DNA of 64,000 bases, taken from positions 4,154,001 through 4,218,000 of the forward strand of contig NZ_CP134062.1 of the NCBI RefSeq assembly GCF_031583025.1, given 5' to 3'. Both the position numbers and the translations under genes were made by a program. Below the pieces are notes generated by a model that had not been told where the DNA came from, searched no databases, and worked only from the letters and a program-made list of their open reading frames with translations. The stretch is from Mycobacterium sp. Z3061 (GTDB taxonomy: Bacteria; Actinomycetota; Actinomycetes; Mycobacteriales; Mycobacteriaceae). Shown here in pieces: positions 8,847 to 16,691 of the stretch (positions are counted from its first letter, which is position 1; each line of letters opens with the position of its first letter).

Positions 8847-10397
8847 ATGAAGTCACTGGTCGGTGAAACCTTTGGCAAATACGAAGTCAGCCGGCTGCTC
8901 GGCAAGGGCGGCATGGGCGAGGTGTACGAGGCGTTCGACACCGACAAGCGTCGCGCGGTCGCGTTGAAGGTGCTTCCCGACGAGTACGCCGACGACCAGA
9001 CTTTCCGGGAGCGGTTTCTGCGCGAGTCCCACGCGGCGGCGATTCTGCAAGAGCCGCATGTGATTCCGATCCACGACTGGGGCGAGATCGACCACACGCT
9101 GTATATCGATATGCGGCTGGTGCGCGGCGAGACGCTGCACGACATTCTGGCCAAGCGGGCGCTGGCGCCCGAGCGGGCCGTCGAGATCGTCGGTCAGGTC
9201 GCCGCGGCCCTGGACGCGGCGCACGCCAACGGGCTGATCCACCGCGACGTCAAGCCACAGAACATCATCATCACGCCCGACGATTTCGCATACCTCGTCG
9301 ACTTCGGCATCGCCGAGGCTCGGGGCGAAGCGCATCTGACCATGGCGGGTTACGCCGTGGGCAGCTTTGCCTACATGGCGCCGGAGCGGCTCGACAGCGA
9401 TGCGCCGGCGACGTCCGCGGTCGATGTGTACGCGCTGGCGTGCGTGCTGTACGAGGCGCTGACCGGTCGACGGCCCTACGTCGGTGACACCCAGCAGATC
9501 ATTGCGGCTCACCTGACGGCCCCGCCGCCGCGGCCCAGTGTCGCTCGCGCGGGCGTTCCGTCGGCCCTCGATCAGGTCATCGCCCGGGGAATGGCCAAGC
9601 ATCCCGACGACCGGTACGGCAGCGCCGGTGCCCTGGCGCGCGCGGCCAAACGTGCGCTGGCTCAATCGGCTTCGGCTTCCGCCGATACGGAGTACGGGCC
9701 GCAATACCGGCCGCCCCCTCAGTACTTCCCCTCTCCCCCAACGGTTCCCCCGAGTCAGCAGCGGGATGACTCGCGACGCTACCTGGTGCCGACGCTGGTC
9801 GCGGTGGCGGCCGCGCTGGTCGTCGTCGCAGTTGTCCTGGTGGTCGTTGTCGTCGGGAACCAGAAGTCCGGGCCGGACACTCCGACGGTTGCCTATCCCA
9901 CGTCGGGACGACCCACGTACCAGCCGTCGTACGAGACCAGCGCCGAGCCGACGTACCAGACGACGACGCCGTCGACGACACGGCCCGCGGCGCTACCGAC
10001 GACGACGGCATCCACCGCCCCGGACGCCGAGCAGCAGTTGCGGCAGTACGTAAACCTCGACCGCTCCGTCGTCGCGACGGAGGCCGCCGACAAGTGGGTT
10101 CCGCAGCTCAGCTCCAAGCGCCCCGGTATCCGCGACAACGGGGTGGTCTGGGATAACGCGATGGCGCTGCAGGAGCACCTGCAGTTCCGCAAGCTGTACA
10201 ACGCCAAGCTGCTGTGGTCGGGTGACTGGTCGACGTTCTCCGAGCCGAACTTCTGGGTGACGATCGCGGGGATCACGTTCGCCGACGCCAGGGGCGCGCT
10301 GATGTGGTGCAGCAGTAAAGGTTTCGACCGGGATCACTGCATCGCGAAGATCGTGAGCACGACGCATCCGGTGGCAGGGAGTACGGCGTACAACTGA
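8847..10397 (+). CDS. Transmembrane Ser/Thr protein kinase with novel-type extracellular domain
   Basis: 516 residues from ATG 8847 with GGGAGGAAGG upstream. The kinase signature is complete: GKGGMGEVYEAFD, HRDVKPQN (residues 132-139), DFGIAEA and MAPERL. A membrane helix lies at about 312-338, followed by a Thr/Ser/Pro/Tyr-rich stalk. The C-terminal ~115 residues form a compact domain with RSVVATEAADKWVPQLSSK, WSGDWSTF and a WC-x8-HC cysteine pair. This is not PASTA or NHL. I recall the W-V-P-Q-L-S-S-K and LLWSGDWSTF motifs from other actinobacterial exported proteins, so it may be a shared small sensor or binding module. The substrate is unknown. Confidence 0.92.
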   Translation: MKSLVGETFGKYEVSRLLGKGGMGEVYEAFDTDKRRAVALKVLPDEYADDQTFRERFLRESHAAAILQEPHVIPIHDWGEIDHTLYIDMRLVRGETLHDILAKRALAPERAVEIVGQVAAALDAAHANGLIHRDVKPQNIIITPDDFAYLVDFGIAEARGEAHLTMAGYAVGSFAYMAPERLDSDAPATSAVDVYALACVLYEALTGRRPYVGDTQQIIAAHLTAPPPRPSVARAGVPSALDQVIARGMAKHPDDRYGSAGALARAAKRALAQSASASADTEYGPQYRPPPQYFPSPPTVPPSQQRDDSRRYLVPTLVAVAAALVVVAVVLVVVVVGNQKSGPDTPTVAYPTSGRPTYQPSYETSAEPTYQTTTPSTTRPAALPTTTASTAPDAEQQLRQYVNLDRSVVATEAADKWVPQLSSKRPGIRDNGVVWDNAMALQEHLQFRKLYNAKLLWSGDWSTFSEPNFWVTIAGITFADARGALMWCSSKGFDRDHCIAKIVSTTHPVAGSTAYN

Positions 10398-10404
10398 CCC
10401 GCGC

Positions 10405-10671
10405 CTACGTGCGCTTGACCCTGCTGATCACGATGTCATGGCTCGAGCAGAGCCGGCACGTCAGCGGCCGGATCCGCAATCGTAGCTTCGACATCCGTAA
10501 TGCCTTGCTGCAGAACGGGTATCGGCAGCCACACGACAGCGTGATCCACCAGTCCGCCGCATGATCCGCCTCGTCGCAGAACTTCCGGCAGATGCATGGA
10601 ATCTCGGTATCGAAATCCAGCGCGGAGAGGACATCCATCTCCGGCAGCAGTAGGCACTCCCCGACCATCAC
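10405..10671 (-). CDS. Small cysteine-rich protein, possible zinc-binding
   Basis: 88 codons starting GTG-ATG at 10671. Cysteine pairs CICRKFC, CGCRYPFC and CRLC, with aspartates and histidine between, suggest one or two zinc-binding knuckles. The segment ADWWITLSCGCRYPFCSK resembles a short conserved actinobacterial protein I have seen beside varied neighbours. The tail after CSK reads poorly, so a frameshifted end is possible. It is the only gene candidate in the 415 bases between the kinase and the first PE_PGRS gene. Confidence 0.5.
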   Translation of the reverse strand: MMVGECLLLPEMDVLSALDFDTEIPCICRKFCDEADHAADWWITLSCGCRYPFCSKALRMSKLRLRIRPLTCRLCSSHDIVISRVKRT

Positions 10672-10812
10672 GGACAGAAGGGTAAACCTGTAGTTGAGAC
10701 TTTTCGGTTAGGCGCGCGCGGCGGCGGCACGAGCCCTTCAATGGTGGTTCACAATCGTCCCCTTCTGAAATACATTTAGCCGTTCGATTCGTCCCGTCGA
10801 TGGGAGCCGCTG

Positions 10813-11793
10813 ATGTCGACGTTTCTGATCGCAGCACCGGAAGCTCTGGCCGCCGCGTCGGCCGATGTGAGCGGGATCGGGGAGGCGATTAGGAAGGCGA
10901 CGGCGTCGTGGGCGCCGGCGACAACCACGGTTGCGGCGGCGGCCGCCGACGAGGTGTCGGCGGCGATCGCCCGATTGTTCGGCAGCTATGCGCAGGGCTT
11001 TGTGGCCTTGGACCTGCAGGCGGCAGCCTTCGAGCAGCAATTGGCGCAGGCGTTGGGCACCAGCGCGAACGCTTATGCCGGCGCCGAGGCGGTGAATCTG
11101 TCGGTGCTGCAGGCGGTGAATCTGGAAGGGCTGCTGCGCCCGATCAACGGTCCCGTCCTGGCGTTGACCGGTCGGCCGCTGATCGGCAACGGCGCCAACG
11201 GTGCCCCCGGAACCGGGGCCGCCGGCGGGGCCGGCGGCTGGTTGCTCGGCGACGGCGGGGCCGGCGGGTCGGGTGCGGCGGGTTCGGCCGGTGGGGCCGG
11301 TGGTGCGGCGGGGCTGATCGGCAACGGCGGGGCAGGCGGCGCCGGCGGCACCGGCGGTGGGACCGGCGGCGCGGGTGGCGCCGGTGGCTGGCTGCTGGGC
11401 ACCGGCGGGCCGGGTGGTACCGGAGGGTACATCTTCAGCGGGGTCGCCGGCACCGGCGGAGTCGGTGGGGCCGGCGGGCTCTTCGGCGCGGGTGGGGCAG
11501 GCGGAACCGGTGGTTTCGCTAACGCCGGAACCGGCGGGAGCGGCGGGACGGGCGGGGCAGGTGGGCTACTGGGTGGCCTGGTCGGCGCCGGCGGAGGGGT
11601 CGGTGGAATCGGTGGCCCCGGAGATGTCGGCGGGGTGGGCGGGACCGGCGGGGCCGGGGGCCGCTGCTCGGTGCGGGCGGCGCCGGTGGCACTGGCGGCT
11701 TGGGCATCACCGACACCGGCGGTGCGGGTGGGACGGGCGGAGCCGGCGGTCCGCTGTTCGGCAACGGCGGCGCCGGGGGCGCCGGGGAAGTAG
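10813..11793 (+). CDS. PE domain plus first PGRS block (in-frame 5' part)
   Basis: First uninterrupted part of the PE_PGRS gene, from ATG 10813 with a GGGAGCC ribosome site. It starts [20 protein letters not shown], a canonical PE N-terminus. After the first lost G (about 11660) the frame stops being PGRS-like and gives an arginine/proline-rich false tail ending at 11793. Confidence 0.8.
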   Translation: MSTFLIAAPEALAAASADVSGIGEAIRKATASWAPATTTVAAAAADEVSAAIARLFGSYAQGFVALDLQAAAFEQQLAQALGTSANAYAGAEAVNLSVLQAVNLEGLLRPINGPVLALTGRPLIGNGANGAPGTGAAGGAGGWLLGDGGAGGSGAAGSAGGAGGAAGLIGNGGAGGAGGTGGGTGGAGGAGGWLLGTGGPGGTGGYIFSGVAGTGGVGGAGGLFGAGGAGGTGGFANAGTGGSGGTGGAGGLLGGLVGAGGGVGGIGGPGDVGGVGGTGGAGGRCSVRAAPVALAAWASPTPAVRVGRAEPAVRCSATAAPGAPGK

Positions 11794-12990
11794 CTTTCTG
11801 GGCCACGGCAGCGCCGGCGGAACCGGCGGACATGCCGGTGCGCTGGGGTCAGGCGGGGCCGGCGGTGCCGGCGGGGCCGCGTTCGGAGCGGGCGACGGCG
11901 GTCCGGGTGGGGCCGGCGGGAGTGCCGGTCTGGTCGGGTTCGGCGGCGCCGGCGGGATCGGCGGGTCCGCCACCGCCGGAGCCGGCGGAGACGGTGGCGC
12001 CGGCGGGGCCGCAGCGCTGGTCTTCGGCAACGGCGGGGCCGGCGGCGCCGGGGCCCAGGGCGCCCCGACGTTTGGTGGTGGCACCGGTGGGGCCGGTGGC
12101 AAGGCGGTGCTCCTGGGCCTGGGCGGGAACGGCGGAGTCGGCGGGCTGGGCACCCCGCCGGCGCCAACGGCGTGGGCGGACCCAACGGCCTGCTGTTCCC
12201 GGCGGCCGCGCTCGACGTGATCAACGCCCCCAGTGTGGCTCTCACCGGACGGCCGCTGATCGGCAACGGAGCCTCCGGAGCCGCAGGCAGCGGGGCTGCC
12301 GGCGGCGCGGGCGGGTGGCTGCTCGGCGACGGCGGAGTCGGCGGGTCCGGCGCCAACGGCATCCCGGGCGGGCCGGGCGGGGCCGCCGGGCTGTTGGGCA
12401 GCGGGGGAACCGGCGGAGCCGGCGGGTGGGGCGCGACCGGTGTCGGGCGCGCCGGCGGCCAAGGCGGCAACGGCGGCCTCTTCTTCGGCAACGGCGGCGG
12501 CGGTGGGGCCGGCGGGACCGGGACGCCCACCGGGGTCGACGCCAACGGCGGGGGCGGTGGAGCCGGCGGGACCGGCGGGTTGTTCGGCGGGGGTGGTGGT
12601 GGCGGCACCGGCGGCATGGCCGGTCAATTGGCCGCAGGGGTCCTGGCAGGGTCGGGGGCGCCGGCGGAGCCGGTGGCGCGTTGAGCGGGTTGGTCGGCGC
12701 CGTCGGCGGAGGCGGCGGAGTCGGCGGAGTCGGTCAGAGCGGAGGTGCCGGCGGGGCCGGCGGCCCGGCCGGGATCAGCGGATCGCTGTTCGGCGGCGGG
12801 GCCGGGACGGTCGGCGGCTCCCTGATCGGTGCCGGTGGGGTGGGCGGTGACGGCGGTGCCGGCGCGGCCGGCGATGGTGGGCCCGGTGGGCCGGGCGGGG
12901 CCGGCGGTCAGTTCGCCGGCAGCGGCGGCTCCGGTGGCGCGGGCGGAACGGCCGTCACCGGCAGCGGCGGCCTGGGCGGCCCGGGCGGTG

Positions 12991-13013
12991 CCTACACGCC
13001 GCTCTTCCGATCT
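12991..13013 (+). other. Embedded Illumina adapter fragment
   Basis: These 23 bases match the 3' end of the Illumina TruSeq universal adapter with a single mismatch (the C at 12999). The last 14 bases, CGCTCTTCCGATCT, are exact. The PGRS reading frame changes precisely here, from one frame before to another after. This is sequencing residue, not biology. Confidence 0.93.
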
Positions 13014-13090
13014 GCGTCGGCGGGCCCGCCGAAGGCCGAGGTGGCCAAGGTGGCGCCGGCGGAGCCGCGGGCCTGTTCGGTGACGGCGGG

Positions 13091-14938
13091 GTGGGAGGAA
13101 CCGGCGGATTCTCTGCTGTCATCGCCATCAGCGGGAACGGGGGCGAGGGCGGTACCGGCGGATCTCTGCTGGGCAATGGCGGTTCCGGCGGAGCCGGCGC
13201 CCAGACGGAATTCGGGTTCGGCGGCAGCGGCGGCACCGGCGGCAACGCGGTACTGATCGGCAACGGCGGCAACGGCGGCAACGGCGGTGACGGAGTGCCG
13301 CCGGCCGTGGTCGGCAGCCCCGGCACCATCGGCACGGGCGGCTGGCTGCTGGGCCACAACGGGATCCCCGGCCTGCCCATGAGCCCCAACCTGCTCGTCA
13401 ATCCCAGCTTCGAAATCGCCACCCCCTCCCCCTCAGGCTTCAGCTCGGTGACGATTCCAGGGTGGTCCGTCAGCGGCACCCCGACCATCATCAGCTACGG
13501 CACGGGGCGCGCTTACCCCTCGCCGTTCTCATTCCCCTTGCCCGATCTCCCCAGCTTCCTGGGCTTCCCGGGCACCGCGCCGCCGGGTGCGGGCAACAAT
13601 TTCGCCGGCGGCGGACCGGTGAGCTCGGGCTCCATAAGTCAAACCGTCGACCTGACCGCCGCGGCCGCCAAGATCAACACGGGCACCACCCCGTACACGT
13701 TGAGCGGACTGCTGGGTGGCTACCTGCTGGACCCCTCCGCGGCGTCACTGAAAGTCACCTTCCTCAATGCCAACGGCGCGGTTCTGGGCACCGGCGCAAC
13801 CGGCGAGGTCGCATTGTTGGATCGGTTGGGCGGCACCGGTTTCCAGGCCCGCGACGTGTCCGGGACCATCCCGGTCGGCACCACCTCCGCGGTCGTGACG
13901 GCGACCCTCGCCGACCGCAACCCGATCCTGAGCAACTACAACAACGCCTACGTCGACAACCTGTCGTTCACCGTCGGCGACCCCAGCCTGACCGCGCCGG
14001 TGCTCACCGTCCCGACGTCGAACGTCGGCCAACTCGACCACGTGTTCCTGTTCTACATGGAGAACAAGGGCGCGGCCGACATCCTCGGCAGCGTCAACGC
14101 CCCCTACCTCAACAGCCTGATCAACACCTACGGCTACGCCAACAACTACTACGCCCTGGGCCACCCCAGCGAGCCAAACTACTTGCGGATCCTGCTCGGA
14201 ACCGATCTGGGGATCGACTACAACCCGACCGCCAACACCGTCACCGCACCCAACCTCGTCGACAAGATGGACAACGCGGGCATATCGTGGGCCGGCTACA
14301 CGCCCAACATGCCCTACCCGGGCGCCATCGTCTCATCGGGTGACTACAGCGTCGACCAATTGCCGTTCCCCCGGCTGACCAACGTCTACAACGCCAGCCC
14401 CGCTTACCTGGCGCAGCACCTGCTGCCGATAACACAACTGCACGACGATCTGCTGAACCCGCTCACCGCACCGAGATTCGCATGGCTGTGCGGGTCCGAG
14501 GAGACCAACATGGAGGGTCCGGTGAGTTCTCCTGCTGACATTGCCAATTGGCTTGCCAGCCAACTCACGAACCACCAGTACAACGTCGCGGCCGGCGACC
14601 AGTATCTGCAACAGAACGTGTCGACCATCATGAACTCGCCGACCTGGAACAGCGGCTCCAAGGACGTCATCATCATCACCTTCGACGAGGACTTCAACAA
14701 CTTGTCGACCGGAAATGGCAACCAGGGCAACCACATTCCGATGGTCGTCATCCCGAATCAGGCCGCCGTGACCTCCGGGGGGATGCTGTCCGGACACTTC
14801 GTGACCAACAGCTACTACAACCACTACAGCCTGATGTCCACGATCGAGTACGCGCTGAGTCCCACGGCGGGAACTCCCCTTGCCACGCTCACCAACAACG
14901 ACCTGTACGCGACGCCGATGAACGACTTCTGGTCATAG
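13091..14938 (+). CDS. C-terminal PGRS end plus phosphoesterase domain (in-frame 3' part)
   Basis: An uninterrupted 615-codon stretch. After the last PGRS repeats comes NLLVNPSFE with [10 protein letters not shown], typical of a beta-sandwich carbohydrate-binding-like or DUF642-like domain. From about 14030 there is a phosphoesterase (phospholipase C / acid phosphatase superfamily) domain: DHVFLFYMEN, NAPYLNSL, HPSEPNYL, IIITFDEDF and GNQGNHIPMVVI hold the usual metal-ligand and nucleophile positions. Closely similar to 17700-19349 in the neighbouring gene. The substrate is unknown. Confidence 0.85.
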   Translation: MGGTGGFSAVIAISGNGGEGGTGGSLLGNGGSGGAGAQTEFGFGGSGGTGGNAVLIGNGGNGGNGGDGVPPAVVGSPGTIGTGGWLLGHNGIPGLPMSPNLLVNPSFEIATPSPSGFSSVTIPGWSVSGTPTIISYGTGRAYPSPFSFPLPDLPSFLGFPGTAPPGAGNNFAGGGPVSSGSISQTVDLTAAAAKINTGTTPYTLSGLLGGYLLDPSAASLKVTFLNANGAVLGTGATGEVALLDRLGGTGFQARDVSGTIPVGTTSAVVTATLADRNPILSNYNNAYVDNLSFTVGDPSLTAPVLTVPTSNVGQLDHVFLFYMENKGAADILGSVNAPYLNSLINTYGYANNYYALGHPSEPNYLRILLGTDLGIDYNPTANTVTAPNLVDKMDNAGISWAGYTPNMPYPGAIVSSGDYSVDQLPFPRLTNVYNASPAYLAQHLLPITQLHDDLLNPLTAPRFAWLCGSEETNMEGPVSSPADIANWLASQLTNHQYNVAAGDQYLQQNVSTIMNSPTWNSGSKDVIIITFDEDFNNLSTGNGNQGNHIPMVVIPNQAAVTSGGMLSGHFVTNSYYNHYSLMSTIEYALSPTAGTPLATLTNNDLYATPMNDFWS

Positions 14939-15145
14939 CGGCCCTCTCGTAAGCTGTTCTCCGACAGGCACTTTGAATCCATAGCGGTTCGGCCGACGGA
15001 GCGACCGCTCCACAGGCGCGGCCGCGGCGGGCTTTCGGTGCCGCGGCACAAAGATCCCCGACACCGCGACATGTCTGTTCACATTTGAAGACCGTGTGAA
15101 TAGAGTTAGCCGAACGAGTCGCCCCGTGGATCAAGGGAGCCGCAG

Positions 15146-15985
15146 ATGCCGACCTTCGTGATAGCAGCCCCCGAGGCTTTGGCCACAGCGTCAGCAGATC
15201 TCAGCGGAATCGCGGAGGCGATCAAGCGGGCCACGGCGTCGGCGGCACCGCCGACCACCGGGATCGTGGCGGCGGCCGCCGATGAGGTGTCCGCGGCGAT
15301 CGCCCGGTTGTTCGGCGGCTACGCCCAGTCGTATCAGTCGTTGGGCGCTCAGGTCGCGGCGTACCAGGTGCAGTTCGAGCAGGCGTTGCTTGCGAGCGCG
15401 GGCACGTACGCGTCTGCCGAGGCAGCAAATGGATTGTCGCTGCAGGCTTTTGAGCAGACTGTCGGTCAGACGCTGCTCGAAGTGGTGGACACGGTGAATG
15501 TGCCGGTGATGGCGTTGACCGGGCGCCCGCTGATCGGCAACGGCGCCAACGGTGCTCCCGGGACAGGCGCGAACGGCGCGCCCGGCGGGTGGTTGATCGG
15601 TGACGGCGGGGCCGGCGGGTCCGGTGCGGCCGGTCCTCCGTTCGGTTACGGCGGCGGGGCCGGCGGGGACGCGGGGTTGATCGGCACCGGAGGGGCAGGC
15701 GGGGCGGGAGGGATCGGCGGGGCCGGCGGTCCGGGCGGGCGCGGTGGGTGGCTGTTGGGCACCGGCGGCATCGGACGGCGCCGGCGGGTTCGCGGCGACC
15801 GGGGCCGCCGGGGCCGGCGGGGCAGGCGGAACGGGCGGGTTGTTCGGTGGCGGCGGCGCCGGTGGGCCCGGCGGGTTCGCGGCGACCGGTGCGGGCGGGG
15901 TCGGCGGGGCGGGCGGATCAGGAGGCCTGCTCAGTGGGCTGGTCGGTGCCGGCGGCGGGGTCGGCGGCGCTGGCGGGGTCGGTGA
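15146..15985 (+). CDS. PE domain plus first PGRS block of the second gene (in-frame 5' part)
   Basis: Uninterrupted 5' part from ATG 15146 with a GGGAGCC ribosome site. It starts [20 protein letters not shown]. After the break near 15768 the frame gives an arginine-rich false tail ending at 15985. Confidence 0.8.
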   Translation: MPTFVIAAPEALATASADLSGIAEAIKRATASAAPPTTGIVAAAADEVSAAIARLFGGYAQSYQSLGAQVAAYQVQFEQALLASAGTYASAEAANGLSLQAFEQTVGQTLLEVVDTVNVPVMALTGRPLIGNGANGAPGTGANGAPGGWLIGDGGAGGSGAAGPPFGYGGGAGGDAGLIGTGGAGGAGGIGGAGGPGGRGGWLLGTGGIGRRRRVRGDRGRRGRRGRRNGRVVRWRRRRWARRVRGDRCGRGRRGGRIRRPAQWAGRCRRRGRRRWRGR

Positions 15986-16691
15986 CACCGGAGGCACGGG
16001 TGGCGCCGGTGGAGCCGGTGGCCTGTTGTTCGGTGGCGGCGGCAGTGGCGGCACCGGAGGATTGGGGGCCCCGGCGGTGGCGGCACCGGAGGGGCCGGCG
16101 GCGCTGCCGGTCCGCTGTTCGGAAACGGCGGCGCCGGCGGAACCGGTGGCAGCAGCTTCAGCGGTCACGGCGGAACCGGCGGGACCGGCGGGCACGCGGG
16201 CTGGCTGCTGGGCTCGGGCGGCGAGGGCGGGGCGGGCGGCAGCAACTCCGGCGCCGGCGCCGGCGGCCACGGTGGGGCCGGTGGTGACGCGGGACTGTTC
16301 GGTTTCGGTGGCGCCGGTGGGGTCGGCGGGTTCGCCCCGGCGGGAGCCGGCGGGGCCGGCGGAAACGGCGGCGCGGGTGCCCTGGTGTTCGGCAGCGGCG
16401 GAGCCGGCGGTGCCGGCGCCCAGGGCGCCCCGACCTACGCCGGCGGAGCCGGTGGCGCGGGCGGCAAGGCCACGCTGCTCGGACTCGGCGGGACCGGTGG
16501 GGTCGGCGGACAGGGCACCCCGTCCGGTGCCAACGGTGTGACCGGCGACAACGGGCTGTTGCTGCCGGCGGCGGCGCTGAACGTGATCAACGCGCCCAGT
16601 GTGTTGCTGACCGGACGCCCGCTGATCGGCAACGGCGCCCCGGGCGCGGCCGGCAGCGGGGCCGCCGGAGGCCCGGGCGGCTGGCTGCTCG

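Larger units (their letters stand above)
10813..14938 (+). pseudogene. PE_PGRS protein with C-terminal phosphoesterase domain; frame interrupted in this assembly
   Basis: Read across frames this is one gene. It has a PE domain (residues 1 to about 100) with the type VII secretion motif YAGAE at residues 88-92, the GRPLIGNG linker, a long Gly-Gly-Ala/Asn repeat region, a second GRPLIGNG linker near 12250 and a non-repetitive C-terminus. The frame moves at about 11656-11660, 11784-11787, 12157 and 12654-12658, each repaired by adding one G, and again at an embedded sequencing-adapter fragment (12991-13013). All five changes are probably assembly errors, so the real gene may be intact at about 1370 residues. 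PE proteins are exported by ESX-5-type systems. The C-terminal domain suggests a surface or secreted phosphatase or phospholipase. It is duplicated at 15146-19349. Confidence 0.85.

Noticed and set aside
11073..12617. A 514-codon proline-rich frame on the minus strand
   Set aside because: It is the reverse of PGRS repeats; poly-Pro is the antisense product of Gly-Gly coding.
11656..12658. Programmed frameshifting or phase variation at G-runs of the PE_PGRS gene
   Set aside because: Runs are only 4-5 G, several shifts in the same direction would be needed in one message, and adapter residues show the region is badly assembled.
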